A DNA stretch of 64,000 nt from Odiellus spinosus (GCA_963920705.1 OY987225.1:9815691-9879690), one strand, 5' to 3'; counted from the stretch's first letter, positions 41,165 to 53,867 are shown. Numbers and translations are program-made. The notes: a model not told the origin generated them from the sequence alone.

Positions 41165-44100
41165 ACAAAATTCGAAAAACTCTCCCTCTCCCGCTAAAAT
41201 ACGCGATCCCTCTCCCGATAACACGTTCCCTTCCCTTCAATATACGCGTTCTCTCTCCTCGAGTTTCGCTCCCTACCCTTATTTTTCGCGTTCCCTCCCA
41301 CCGAGATTGGTTCCCTCTCCCCCGAGATTGGTTCCGCTTCCCCGAGATTGGTTCCGCTTCCCCTAGATTGGTGTTCCCTCTCCCCGAGATTGGTTCCCTC
41401 TCCCCGAGATCGGTTCCCTCTCCCCGAGATCGGTTCCCTCTCCCCGAGATCGGTTCCCTCTCCCCGAGATTTTTTCCCTCTCCCCGAGATTGGTGGTTCC
41501 GCCTCCCCGAGAATGGTGGTTCCGCCTCCCCGAGATTGGTGGTTCCCTCTCCCCGAGATTGGTGGTTCCCTCTCCCCGAGATTGGTGGTTCCCTCTCCCC
41601 GAGATTGGTGGCTCCCTCTCCCCGAGATTGGTGGTTCCCTCTCCCCGAAATTGGTTCCGCTTCCCTCTCCCCGAGATTGGTTCCCTCTCCCCGAGATTGG
41701 TTCCCTCTCCCCGAGATTGGTTCCCTCTCCCCGAGATTGGTGGTTCCGCCTCCCCGAGAATGGTGGTTCCGCCTCCCCGAGAATGGTGGTTCCGCCTCCC
41801 CGAGAGTGGTGGTTCCGCCTCCCCGAGAATGGTGGTTCCGCCTCCCCGAGAATGGTGGTTCCGCCTCCCCGAGAATGGTGGTTCCGCCTCCCCGAGAATG
41901 GTGGTTCCGCCTCCCCGAGAATGGTGGTTCCGACTACCCGAGATTGGTGGTTCCCTCTCCCCGAGATTGGTGGTTCCCTCTCCCCGAGATTGGTGGTTCC
42001 CTCTCCCCGAGATTGGTGGTTCCCTCTCCCCGAGATTGGTGGTTCCCTCTCCCCGAGATTGGTGGTTCCCTCTCCCCGAGATTGGTGGTTCCCTCTCCCC
42101 GAGATTGGTGGTTCCCTCTCCCCGAGATTGGTGGTTCCCTCTCCCCGAGATTGGTGGTTCCCTCTCCCCGAGATTGGTGGTTCCTTCTCCCCGAGATTCG
42201 TTCCCTCTCCCCGAGATTGGTTCCCTCTCCCCGAGATTGGTTCCCTCTCCCCGAGATTGGTTCCCTCTCCCCGAGATTGGTGGTTCCGCCTCCCCGAGAT
42301 TGGTGGTTCCGCCTCCCCGAGATTGGTGGTTCCGCCTCCCCGAGATTGGTGGTTCCGACTCCCCGAGATTGGTGGTTCCGCCTCCCCGAGATTGGTGGTT
42401 CCGCCTCCCCGAGAATGGTGGTCCCGCCTCCCCGAGAATGGTGGTTCCGCCTCCCCGAGAATGGTGGTCCCGCCTCCCCGAGAATGGTGGTTCCGCCTCC
42501 CCGAGAATGGTGGTTCCGCCTCCCCGAGAATGGTCGTTCCGCCTCCCCGAGAATGGTCGTTCCGCCTCCCCGAGAATGGTCGTTCCGCCTCCCCCTAGAA
42601 TGGTGGTTCCGCCTCCCCGAGATTGGTGGTTCCCTCTCCCCGAGATTGGTGGTTCCCTCTCCCCGAGATTGGTGGTTCCCTCTCCCCGAGATTGGTGGTT
42701 CCCTCTCCCCGAGATTGGTGGTTCCCTCTCCTCGAGATTGGTGGTTCCCTCTCCTCGAGATTGGTGGTTCCCTCTCCTCGAGATTGGTGGTTCCCTCTCC
42801 CCGAGATTGGTGGTTCCCTCTCCCCGAGATTGGTGGTTCCCTCTCCTCGAGATTGGTGGTTCCCTCTCCCCGAGATTGGTATTTCCCTTTCCCGAGATTG
42901 GTGGTTCCCTCTCCCCGAGATTGGTGGTTCCCTCTCCTCGAGATTGGTGGTTCCCTCCCCCGAGATTGGTGGTTCCCTCTCCCCGAGATTGGTGGTTCCC
43001 TCTCTCCGAGATTGGTGGTTCCCTCTCCCCGAGATTGGTGGTTCCCTCTCCCCGAGATTGGTGGTTCCCTCTCCCCGAGATTGATGGTTCCCTCTCCCCG
43101 AGATTGGTGGTTCCCTCTCCCCGAGATTGGTGGTTCCCTCTCCCCGAAATTGGTTCCGCTTCCCTCTCCCCGAGATTGGTTCCCTCTCCCCGAGATTGGT
43201 TCCCTCTCCCCGAGATTGGTGGTTCCGCCTGCCCGAGAATGGTGGTTCCGCCTCCCCGAGAATGGTGGTTCCGCCTCCCCGAGAATGGTGGTTCCGCCTC
43301 CCCGAGAATGGTGGTTCCGCCTCCCCGAGAATGGTGGTTCCGCCTCCCCGAGAATGGTGGTTCCGCCTCCCCGAAAATGGTGGTTCCGACTCCCCGAGAA
43401 TGGTGGTTCCGACTCCCCGAGAATGGTGGTTACGACTCCCCGAGAATGGTGGTTCCGCCTCCCCGAGATTGGTGGTTCCCTCTCCCCGAGATTGGTGGTT
43501 CCCTCTCCCCGAGATTGGTGGTTCCCTCTCCCCGAGATTGGTGGTTCCCTCTCCCCGAGATTGGTGGCTCCCTCTCCCCGAGATTGGTGGTTCCCTCTCC
43601 CCGAGATTGGTGGTTCCCTCTCCCCGAGATTGGTGGTTCCCTCTCCCCGAGATTGGTGGTTCCCTCTCCCCGAGATTGGTGGTTCCCTCTCCCCGAGATT
43701 GGTGGTTCCTTCTCCCCGAGATTCGTTCCCTCTCCCCGAGATTGGTTCCCTCTCCCCGAGATTGGTTCCCTCTCCCCGAGATTGGTGGTTCCGCCTCCCC
43801 GAGATTGGTGGTTCCGCCTCCCCGAGATTGGTGGTTCCGACTCCCCGAGATTGGTGGTTCCGCCTCCCCGAGATTGGTGGTTCCGCCTCCCCGAGAATGG
43901 TGGTCCCGCCTCCCCGAGAATGGTGGTTCCGCCTCCCCGAGAATGGTGGTCCCGCCTCCCCGAGAATGGTGGTTCCGCCTCCCCGAGAATGGTGGTTCCG
44001 CCTCCCCGAAAATGGTCGTTCCGCCTCCCCGAGAATGGTCGTTCCGCCTCCCCGAGAATGGTCGTTCCGCCTCCCCCTAGAATGGTGGTTCCGCCTCCCC

Positions 44101-47100
44101 GAGATTGGTGGTTCCCTCTCCCCGAGATTGGTGGTTCCCTCTCCCCGAGATTGGTGGTTCCCTCTCCCCGAGATTGGTGGTTCCCTCTCCCCGAGATTGG
44201 TGGTTCCCTCTCCTCGAGATTGGTGGTTCCCTCTCCTCGAGATTGGTGGTTCCCTCTCCTCGAGATTGGTGGTTCCCTCTCCCCGAGATTGGTGGTTCCC
44301 TCTCCCCGAGATTGGTGGTTCCCTCTCCTCGAGATTGGTGGTTCCCTCTCCCCGAGATTGGTGGTTCCCTCTCCCCGAGATTGGTATTTCCCTTTCCCGA
44401 GATTGGTGGTTCCCTCTCCCCGAGATTGGTGGTTCCCTCTCCTCGAGATTGGTGGTTCCCTCCCCCGAGATTGGTGGTTCCCTCTCCCCGAGATTGGTGG
44501 TTCCCTCTCTCCGAGATTGGTGGTTCCCTCTCCCCGAGATTGGTGGTTCCCTCTCCCCGAGATTGGTGGTTCCCTCTCCCCGAGATTGATGGTTCCCTCT
44601 CCCCGAGATTGGTGGTTCCCTCTCCCCGAAATTGGTTCCGCTTCCCTCTCCCCGAGATTGGTTCCCTCTCCCCGAGATTGGTTCCCTCTCCCCGAGATTG
44701 GTGGTTCCGCCTGCCCGAGAATGGTGGTTCCGCCTCCCCGAGAATGGTGGTTCCCTCTCCTCGAGATTGGTGGTTCCCTCTCCCCGAGATTGGTATTTCC
44801 CTTTCCCGAGATTGGTGGTTCCCTCTCCCCGAGATTGGTGGTTCCCTCTCCTCGAGATTGGTGGTTCCCTCCCCCGAGATTGGTGGTTCCCTCTCCCCGA
44901 GATTGGTGGTTCCCTCTCTCCGAGATTGGTGGTTCCCTCTCCCCGAGATTGGTGGTTCCCTCTCCCCGAGATTGGTGGTTCCCTCTCCCCGAGATTGATG
45001 GTTCCCTCTCCCCGAGATTGGTGGTTCCCTCTCCCCGAGATTGGTGGTTCCCTCTCCCCGAAATTGGTTCCGCTTCCCTCTCCCCGAGATTGGTTCCCTC
45101 TCCCCGAGATTGGTTCCCTCTCCCCGAGATTGGTGGTTCCGCCTGCCCGAGAATGGTGGTTCCGCCTCCCCGAGAATGGTGGTTCCGCCTCCCCGAGAAT
45201 GGTGGTTCCGCCTCCCCGAGAATGGTGGTTCCGCCTCCCCGAGAATGGTGGTTCCGCCTCCCCGAGAATGGTGGTTCCGCCTCCCCGAAAATGGTGGTTC
45301 CGACTCCCCGAGAATGGTGGTTCCGACTCCCCGAGAATGGTGGTTACGACTCCCCGAGAATGGTGGTTACGACTCCCCGAGAATGGTGGTTCCGCCTCCC
45401 CGAGATTGGTGGTTCCCTCTCCCCGAGATTGGTGGTTCCCTCTCCCCGAGATTGGTGGTTCCCTCTCCCCGAGATTGGTGGTTCCCTCTCCCCGAGATTG
45501 GTGGCTCCCTCTCCCCGAGATTGGTGGTTCCCTCTCCCCGAGATTGGTGGTTCCCTCTCCCCGAGATTGGTGGTTCCCTCTCCCCGAGATTGGTGGTTCC
45601 CTCTCCCCGAGATTGGTGGTTCCCTCTCCCCGAGATTGGTGGTTCCTTCTCCCCGAGATTCGTTCCCTCTCCCCGAGATTGGTTCCCTCTCCCCGAGATT
45701 GGTTCCCTCTCCCCGAGATTGGTGGTTCCGCCTCCCCGAGATTGGTGGTTCCGCCTCCCCGAGATTGGTGGTTCCGCCTCCCCGAGATTGGTGGTTCCGA
45801 CTCCCCGAGATTGGTGGTTCCGCCTCCCCGAGATTGGTGGTTCCGCCTCCCCGAAAATGGTGGTCCCGCCTCCCCGAGAATGGTGGTTCCGCCTCCCCGA
45901 GAATGGTGGTCCCGCCTCCCCGAGAATGGTGGTTCCGCCTCCCCGAGAATGGTGGTTCCGCCTCCCCGAGAATGGTCGTTCCGCCTCCCCGAGAATGGTC
46001 GTTCCGCCTCCCCGAGAATGGTCGTTCCGCCTCCCCCTAGAATGGTGGTTCCGCCTCCCCGAGATTGGTGGTTCCCTCTCCCCGAGATTGGTGGTTCCCT
46101 CTCCCCGAGATTGGTGGTTCCCTCTCCCCGAGATTGGTGGTTCCCTCTCCCCGAGATTGGTGGTTCCCTCTCCTCGAGATTGGTGGTTCCCTCTCCTCGA
46201 GATTGGTGGTTCCCTCTCCTCGAGATTGGTGGTTCCCTCTCCCCGAGATTGGTGGTTCCCTCTCCCCGAGATTGGTGGTTCCCTCTCCTCGAGATTGGTG
46301 GTTCCCTCTCCCCGAGATTGGTGGTTCCCTCTCCCCGAGATTGGTATTTCCCTTTCCCGAGATTGGTGGTTCCCTCTCCCCGAGATTGGTGGTTCCCTCT
46401 CCTCGAGATTGGTGGTTCCCTCCCCCGAGATTGGTGGTTCCCTCTCCCCGAGATTGGTGGTTCCCTCTCTCCGAGATTGGTGGTTCCCTCTCCCCGAGAT
46501 TGGTGGTTCCCTCTCCCCGAGATTGGTGGTTCCCTCTCCCCGAGATTGATGGTTCCCTCTCCCCGAGATTGGTGGTTCCCTCTCCCCGAGATTGGTGGTT
46601 CCCTCTCCCCGAAATTGGTTCCGCTTCCCTCTCCCCGAGATTGGTTCCCTCTCCCCGAGATTGGTTCCCTCTCCCCGAGATTGGTGGTTCCGCCTGCCCG
46701 AGAATGGTGGTTCCGCCTCCCCGAGAATGGTGGTTCCGCCTCCCCGAGAATGGTGGTTCCGCCTCCCCGAGAATGGTGGTTCCGCCTCCCCGAGAATGGT
46801 GGTTCCGCCTCCCCGAGAATGGTGGTTCCGCCTCCCCGAAAATGGTGGTTCCGACTCCCCGAGAATGGTGGTTCCGACTCCCCGAGAATGGTGGTTACGA
46901 CTCCCCGAGAATGGTGGTTCCGCCTCCCCGAGATTGGTGGTTCCCTCTCCCCGAGATTGGTGGTTCCCTCTCCCCGAGATTGGTGGTTCCCTCTCCCCGA
47001 GATTGGTGGTTCCCTCTCCCCGAGATTGGTGGCTCCCTCTCCCCGAGATTGGTGGTTCCCTCTCCCCGAGATTGGTGGTTCCCTCTCCCCGAGATTGGTG

Positions 47101-50100
47101 GTTCCCTCTCCCCGAGATTGGTGGTTCCCTCTCCCCGAGATTGGTGGTTCCCTCTCCCCGAGATTGGTGGTTCCCTCTCCCCGAGATTGGTGGTTCCCTC
47201 TCCCCGAGATTGGTGGTTCCCTCTCCCCGAGATTGGTGGTTCCCTCTCCCCGAGATTGGTGGTTCCCTCTCCCCGAGATTGGTGGTTCCTCTCCCCGAGA
47301 TTGGTTCCCTCTCCCCGAGATTGGTTCCCTCTCCCCGAGATTCGTTCCCTCTCACCGAGATTCGTTCCCTCTCACCGAGATTGGTTCCCTCTCCCCGAGA
47401 TTGGTTCCCTCTCCCCGAGATTGGTTCCCTCTCCCCGAGATTGGTTCCTTCTCCCCGAGATTGGTTCCTTCTCCCCGAGATTGGTTCCCTCTCCCCGAGA
47501 TTGGTGGTTCCGCCTCCCCGAGATTGGTGGTTCCGCCTCCCCGAGATTGGTGGTTCCGCCTCCCCGAGATTGGTGGTTCCGCCTCCCCGAAAATGGTGGT
47601 TCCGCCTCCCCGAGAATGGTGGTTCCGCCTCTCCGAGAATGGTGGTCCCGCCTCCCCGAGAATGGTGGTTCCGCCTCCCCGAGAATGGTGGTTCCGCCTC
47701 CCCGAGACTGGTGGTTCCGCCTCCCCGAGAATGGTGGTTCCGCCTCCCCGAGAATGGTGGTTCCGCCTCCCCGAGAATGGTGGTTCCGCCTCCCCGAGAA
47801 TGGTGGTTCCGCCTCCCCGAGAATGGTGGTCCCGCCTACCCGAGAGTGGTGGTTCCGCCTCCCCGAGAATGGTGATTCCGCCTCCCCGAGAATGGTGGTT
47901 CCGCCTCCCCGTGAATGGTGGTTCCGCCTCCCCGAGAATGGTGGTTCCGCCTCCCCGAGAATGGTGGTTCCGCCTCCCCGAGAATGGTCGTTCCGCCTCC
48001 CCGAGAATGGTCGTTCCGCCTCCCCGAGAATGGTGGTTCCGCCTCCCCGAGAATGGTGGTTCCGCCTCTCCGAGAATGGTGGTTCCGCCTCCCCGAGATT
48101 GGTGGTTCCCTCTCCCCGAGATTGGTGGTTCCCTCTCCCCGAGATTGGTGGTTCCCTCTCCCCGAGATTGGTGGTTCCCTCTCCTCGAGATTGGTGGTTC
48201 CCTCTCCTCGAGATTGGTGGTTCCTTCTCCTCGAGATTGGTGGTTCCCTCTCCCCGAGATTGGTATTTCCCTTTCCCCGAGATTGGTGGTTCCCTCTCCC
48301 CGAGATTGGTGGCTCCCTCTCCTCGAGATTGGTGGTTCCCTCCCCCGAGATTGGTGGTTCCCTCTCCCCGAGATTGGTGGTTCCCTCTCCCCGAGATTGG
48401 TGGTTCCCTCTCCCCGAGATTGGTGGTTCCCTCTCCCCGAGATTGGTGGTTCCCTCTCCCCGAGATTGGTGGTTCCCTCTCCCCGAAATTGGTTCCGCTT
48501 CCCTCTCCCCGAGATTGGTTCCCTCTCCCCGAGATTGGTTCCCTCTCCCCGAGATTGGGTCCCTCTCCCCGAGATTGGTTCCCTCTCCCCGAGATTGGTG
48601 GTTCCGCCTCCCCGAGAATGGTGGTTCCGCCTCCCCGAGAATGGTGGTTCCGCCTCCCCGAGAATGGTGGTTCCGCCTCCCCGAGAATGGGGGTTCCGCC
48701 TCCCCGAGATTGGTGGTTCCCTCTCCCCGAGATTGGTGGTTCCCTCTCCCCGAGATTGGGGGTTCCGCCTCCCCGAGATTGGTGGTTCCCTCTCCCCGAG
48801 ATTGGTGGTTCCCTCTCCCCGAGATTGGTGGTTCCCTCTCCCCGAGATTGGTGGTTCCCTCTCCCCGAGATTGGTGGTTCCCTCTCCCCGAGATTGGTGG
48901 TTCCCTCTCCTCGAGATTGGTGGTTCCCTCTCCCCGAGATTGGTGGTTCCCTCTCCCCGAGATTGGTGGTTCCCTCTCCCCGAGATTGGTGGTTCCCTCT
49001 CCTCGAGATTGGTGGTTCCCTCTCCTTGAGATTGGTGGTTCCCTCTCCCCGAGATTGGTATTTCCCTTTCCCCGAGATTGGTATTTCCCTTTCCCCGAGA
49101 TTGGTGGTTCCCTCTCCCCGAGATTGGTGGTTCCCTCTCCTCGAGATTGGTGGTTCCCTCCCCCGAGATTGGTGGTTCCCTCTCCCCGAGATTGGTGGTT
49201 CCCTCTCCCCGAGATTGGTGGTTCCCTCTCCCCGAGATTGGTGGTTCCCTCTCCCCGAGATTGGTGGTTCCCTCTCCCCGAGATTGGTGGTTCCCTCTCC
49301 CCGAGATTGGTGGTTCCCTCTCCCCGAAATTGGTTCCGCTTCCCTCTCCCCGAGATTGGTTCCCTCTCCCCGAGATTGGTTCCCTCTCCCCGAGATTGGT
49401 TCCCTCTCCCCGAGATTGGTTCCCTCTCCCCGAGATTGGTTCCCTCTCCCCGAGATTGGTGGTTCCGCCTCCCCGAGATTGGTGGTTCCGCCTCCCCGAG
49501 AATGGTGGTTCCGCCTCCCCGAGAATGGTGGTTCCGCCTCCCCGAGAATGGGGGTTCCGCCTCCCCGAGAATGGTGGTTCCGACTCCCCGAGAATGGTGG
49601 TTCCGACTCCCCGAGAATGGTGGTTCCGACTCCCCGAGAATGGTGGTTACGCCTCCCCGAGAATGGTGGTTCCGCCTCCCCGAGATTGGTGGTTCCCTCT
49701 CCCCGAGATTGGTGGTTCCCTCTCCCCGAGATTGGTGGTTCCCTCTCCCCGAGATTGGTAGTTCCCTCTCCCCGAGATTGGTGGCTCCCTCTCCCCGAGA
49801 TTGGTGGTTCCCTCTCCCCGAGATTGGTGGTTCCCTCTCCCCGAGATTGGTGGTTCCCTCTCCCCGAAATTGGTGGTTCCTCTCCCCGAGATTGATTCCG
49901 CTTCCCTCTCCCCGAGATTGGTTCCCTCTCCCCGAGATTGGTTCCCTCTCCCCGAGATTGGTTCCCTCTCCCCGAGATTGGTTCCCTCTCCCCGAGATTG
50001 GTTCCCTCTCCCCGAGATTGGTTCCCTCTCCCCGAGATTGGTTCCCTCTCCCCGAGATTGGTTCCCTCTCCCCGAGATTGGTTCCGTCTCCCCGAGATTG

Positions 50101-50395
50101 GTGGTTCCGCCTCCCCGAGATTGGTGGTTCCGCCTCCCCGAGAATGGTGGTTCCGCCTCCCCGAGAATGGTGGTTCCGCCTCCCCGAGAATGGTGGTTCC
50201 GCCTCCCCGAGAATGGTGGTTCCCTCCCCCGAGATTGGTGGTTCCCTCTCCCCGAGATTGGTGGTTCCCTCTCCCCGAGATTGGTTTTTACCTCTCCCCG
50301 AGATTGGTGGTTCTCTCTCCCCGAGATTGGTGGTTCCCTCTCCCCGAGATTGGTGGTTCCCTGCCCCCGAGGTTGGTGGTTCCCTCTCCCTAAAA
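41165..50395. repeat. 20/23-bp satellite array B, expanded, with higher-order repeats
   Basis: Same units as array A. Marker variants recur at large intervals: CCCCCTAGAATGG near 42590, 44073 and 46033 (once in array A near 35805), and GAAATTGGTTCCGCTTCCC at 41647, 43146, 44630, 45060, 46612, 48485 and 49326. Blocks of about 1.5-2 kb have been duplicated inside the array. Length is about 9.2 kb against 4.2 kb in array A. Confidence 0.95.
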
Positions 50396-50635
50396 CGCGC
50401 TCTCCCTTCGAAACGCGGCCCCGATACTTGAATCTTGTTCCCGACACTCGAGAATCGCGCGCGCGCCCTCGAGATTGCACACTGGCTAGCTTGTTTTTCT
50501 TCTTTACCTTGTCAAAGCCACATTTTTTGAGCGGTCTACCATTAAGGAAAAGTATTGAATGTAGAATGAAAACTACTGTCATTAATCCTGCTATGTAATA
50601 GACTATGGATATTTTTTACTTCATCTTCGAATAAG
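50396..50635. repeat. Inner flank, left arm (inverted repeat with 50940-51185)
   Basis: Starts with degenerate satellite-like units (AAAACGCGCTCTCCC, CGAAACGCGGCCCC), passes a CG-rich run (GCGCGCGCGCC) and ends TTACTTCATCTTCGAATAAG. It matches the reverse complement of 50940-51185 with few differences. Confidence 0.9.
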
Positions 50636-50939
50636 TTGACTCGAATGAGAAATAGTCTAATTTAACACGGTCAAATCTGGTTAAACCGGCTAGTTACGCC
50701 TCGTCTGAAAAGGGTATAAGTGGGCTAATTTCAGCAAGTGATTTTTTTCTACATAATGTCATGAGAAATTTAAAATTTTGTTATAATGAATCTGGAAAGA
50801 TGCACTACATAATTAACCTAAACTTGGATTAAAATTGATAGTAATTAATTCTACACGAGAGATTGTCATTCCACGTAATCGGTGTAAAAGCACTCCAGCT
50901 TTGATAGCAATAAATTGCTTACGTGATTGATTGCGTATC
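50636..50939. other. Loop of the fold-back structure
   Basis: About 300 bp, AT-rich. No ORF, tRNA motif or repeat recognised. Confidence 0.6.
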
Positions 50940-51185
50940 ATCTTATTCGAAGATGAAGTAAAAAACATCCATAGTCTATTACATAGCAGGATTAATGACA
51001 GTAGTTTTCATTCTACATTCAATAATTTTCCTTAATGGTAGACCCCTCAAAAAATGGGGCTTTGACAAGGTAAAGAAGAAAAACAAGCTAGCCAGTGTGC
51101 AATCTCGAGGGCGCGCGCGCGATTCTCGAGTGTCGGGAACAAGATTTGAGTATCGGGGCCGCGTTTCGAGAGGAGAGCGCGTTTT
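50940..51185. repeat. Inner flank, right arm
   Basis: Inverted partner of 50396-50635. Begins CTTATTCGAAGATGAAGTAA. Confidence 0.9.
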
Positions 51186-52640
51186 AGGGAGAGGGAACGA
51201 CCAACGTCGGGGAGAGGGAACCACCAACCTCGGGGGGAGGGAACCACCAACCTCGGGGGGAGGGAACCACCAATCTGGGGGAGAGGGAACCACGAATCTC
51301 GGTGGGAGGGATCCACCAATCTCGGGGGGAGGGATCCACCAATCTCGGGGGGAGGGATCCACCAATCTCGGGGGAGGGATCCACCAATCTCGGGGGAGGG
51401 ATCCACCAATCTCGGGGGGAGGGATCCACCAATCTCGGGGGGAGGGAACCACCAATCTCGGGGGAGGGAACCAACAATCTCGGGGGGAGGGATCCACCAA
51501 TCTCGGGGGGAGGGAACCACTAATCTCGGGGGGAGGGAACCACTAATCTCGGGGGAGGGATCCACCAATCTCGGGGAGAGGGAACCACTAATCTCGGGCA
51601 GAGGGAACCACTAATTTCGGGGAGAGGCAACCACTAATCTCGGGGAGAGGGAACAACTAATCTCGGGGAGAGGGAACCACTAATCTCGGGGAGAGGGAGC
51701 CACTAATCTCGGGGAGAGGCAACCACTAATCTCGGGGAGAGGGAACCACTAATCTCGGGGAGAGGGAACCACTAATCTCGGGGAGAGGGAACCACTAATC
51801 TCGGGGAGAGGGAACCACTAATCTCGGGGAGAGGGAACCACTAATCTCGGGGAGAGGGAGCCACTAATCTCGGGGAGAGGCAACCACTAATCTCGGGGAG
51901 AGGGAACCACTAATCTCGGGGAGAGGGAACCACTAATCTCGGGGAGAGGGAACCACTAATCTCGGGGACAGGGAACCACCAATCTCGGGGGGAGGGAACC
52001 ACCAATCTCGGGGGGAGGGAACCACCAATCTCGGGGGGAGGGATCCACCAATCTCGGGGGTAGGGATCCACTAATCTCGGGGGTAGGGATCCACCAATCT
52101 CGGGGGTAGGGATCCACCAATCTCGGGGAGAGGGAACCACTAATCTCGGGGAGAGGGAACCACTAATCTCGGGGAGAGGGAACCACTAATCTCGGGGAGA
52201 GGGAACCACTAATCTCGGGGAGAGGGAACCACTAATCTCGGGGAGAGGGAACCACCATTCTCGGGGAGAGGGAACCAATCTCGGGGAGGCGGAACCAATC
52301 TCGGGGAGAGGGAACCAATCTCGGGGAGAGGGAACCAATCTCGGGGAGAGGGAGCCAATCTCGGGGAGAGGGAGCCAATCTCGGGGAGAGGGAACCACCA
52401 ATCTAGGGGAGGCGGAATCAATCTCGGGGAAGCGGAACCAATCTCGGGGGAGAGGGAACCAATCTCGGGGGAGAGGGAACCAATCTCGGGGGAGAGGGAA
52501 CCAATCTCGGGGAGAGGGAACGCGAAAAATAAGGGTAGGGAACGAAACCCGAGGAGAGAGAACGCGTATATTGAAGGGAAGGGAACGTGTTATCGGGAGA
52601 GGGATCGCGTATTTTAGAGGGAGAGGGAGAGTTTTTCAAA
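51186..52640. repeat. Satellite array C, inverted orientation
   Basis: Reverse-oriented units (GAGAGGGAACCACTAATCTC and related) of the same 20/23-bp satellite, about 1.4 kb. It has variants not prominent in array B: GGATCC in place of GGTTCC units, and ACTAATCTC in place of ACCAATCTC. The outer 130 bp repeat the degenerate edge units of arrays A and B in inverted order. Confidence 0.95.
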
Positions 52641-52700
52641 TTTTGTCCGCTTTGGCTCGCCATACAGGGGGTGTTCAGATTTAGAAGCAGGGGCTTCTGA

Positions 52701-53867
52701 ATTAGAATCGTTCGTTCAGAATTATAAGCCGCTACTGGTGTCTTTAAAACCGCATCCGCTACAAAAGTACGAGTCATGGAATGAGGAAAACTTGTGCATC
52801 GGGTCCGCGACTATTCAAACTTGATATTAGATAGTGAACTTCGTCGCCAAAAATTCCATAGCAAACGAGATCTAAGATTTCATAAAAGGCGACCCTACCC
52901 TAAATATAAAACTGTTTTATTATAGTTTTATTTATAGTGCGTCTAATTATATAGTTAATATAAAACCTATTTAAAAACAAATGAATAAGATTTGAACCAC
53001 CGTGGCGTCGAGGAAAAGCATCGGACTATCAATCGGAAAACCCTGGATCGATTCCCCGTTAGGGAAAGTTTATGAAATATATTTTAATAATTTATAAAGA
53101 ATTGTTTATTAAATTAACGACTTAAGGGCAACAGGGTTAAAAATAAGTGTACTGGGTTGGGAAGTTATTGATGTAATGGAGATTACGTGTTTTCACGGTT
53201 GAAATACTGTATTTTACTAGGAACAGTACTTTTTAAGGGCCAGTAGTAATTTTAGGGGAAAATACGTTTTGTATTAAACCAACTAAACGGGACCAGGGGT
53301 GAACAAGCTGCCTCCGGCAGAATTAATACTCGTGCGGGTATGGTCAGTTCGCGGATTTCTTAAAAATTAAATATCATTACACGAGGAACGTGCTGATCAA
53401 TGTTTCCCGTTTTTTGACTTTAATTTGACATAGGTAACGTGATCTGAGTTTTGTTGACCAGTATCTTGATTCGTTTAATTGTGCAAAGAGATAATTCCGG
53501 CGCATAGCCATCGCGCCGCGGCCGTGTTGGGGTAGCTTAGCGTCGGCCGAGGGCCAAGGGACAACGCCGACGTTTAGGAAATAGCAACAAATATAAACAT
53601 ATTTAGAACATTTGAATATTATATTTTATATTATTAAAACAAATTTAGAAGGCCTACTTGAAATTAGTTAAGCCAACAGAACATGAAAAAAAAATTAACC
53701 CATATTTAAATTTTTCGACGGGAGCGTCCGTACCGTACTACTCGGTAGGCCGAGTTTTTAGTTCTCTTCGTTAGTCTTGGGGTGGTTAACCCTCTCCGAT
53801 TTCTACGCGTACAAACTAAGGATTAAGGGTCTCGCGTATGTTGAAGAAAGATATCTCCGGTTGGTAA
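52701..53867. other. Mostly unassigned sequence with a tRNA-like relic
   Basis: No protein-coding gene seen. It contains the SINE-like relic listed next and a G+C-rich patch at about 53495-53575. 53863-53867 (GGTAA) is the target duplication of gypsy 2. Confidence 0.4.
52994..53068 (+). repeat. tRNA-derived relic, probably a SINE head
   Basis: A-box-like TGGCGTCGAGG at 53003-53013 and B-box-like GGATCGATTCC at 53045-53055 at tRNA spacing, with GCATCGGACTATCAATCGGA between. The acceptor ends do not pair, so it is not a functional tRNA. Confidence 0.45.

Larger units (their letters stand above)
41140..52700. mobile_element. Giant fold-back structure with satellite arms
   Basis: The left arm (41140-50635) consists of an edge sequence, satellite array and a 245-bp inner flank. 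The loop is 50636-50935. The right arm (50936-52700) is the inner flank inverted, satellite inverted and the edge sequence inverted (ATGGCGAGCCAAAGCGGACA at 41148, complement near 52645-52662). The arms differ in length and in repeat variants. The architecture resembles Drosophila FB elements, whose long inverted repeats are made of short tandem units. There is no transposase inside. The element name is inference; the symmetry is visible. Confidence 0.7.

Noticed and set aside
34583..50598. Open frames of 150-1516 codons on both strands (Trp/Pro-rich or Arg/Gly-rich proteins)
   Set aside because: They follow directly from a stop-free 23-bp tandem unit read in every frame; there is no independent start, splice or codon evidence.
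50979..52401. Repeat-peptide frames in the inverted satellite
   Set aside because: Same periodicity artefact as the main arrays.
34400..52640. CRISPR-like array
   Set aside because: Units are contiguous 20/23-bp repeats without unique spacers, in a eukaryotic context.
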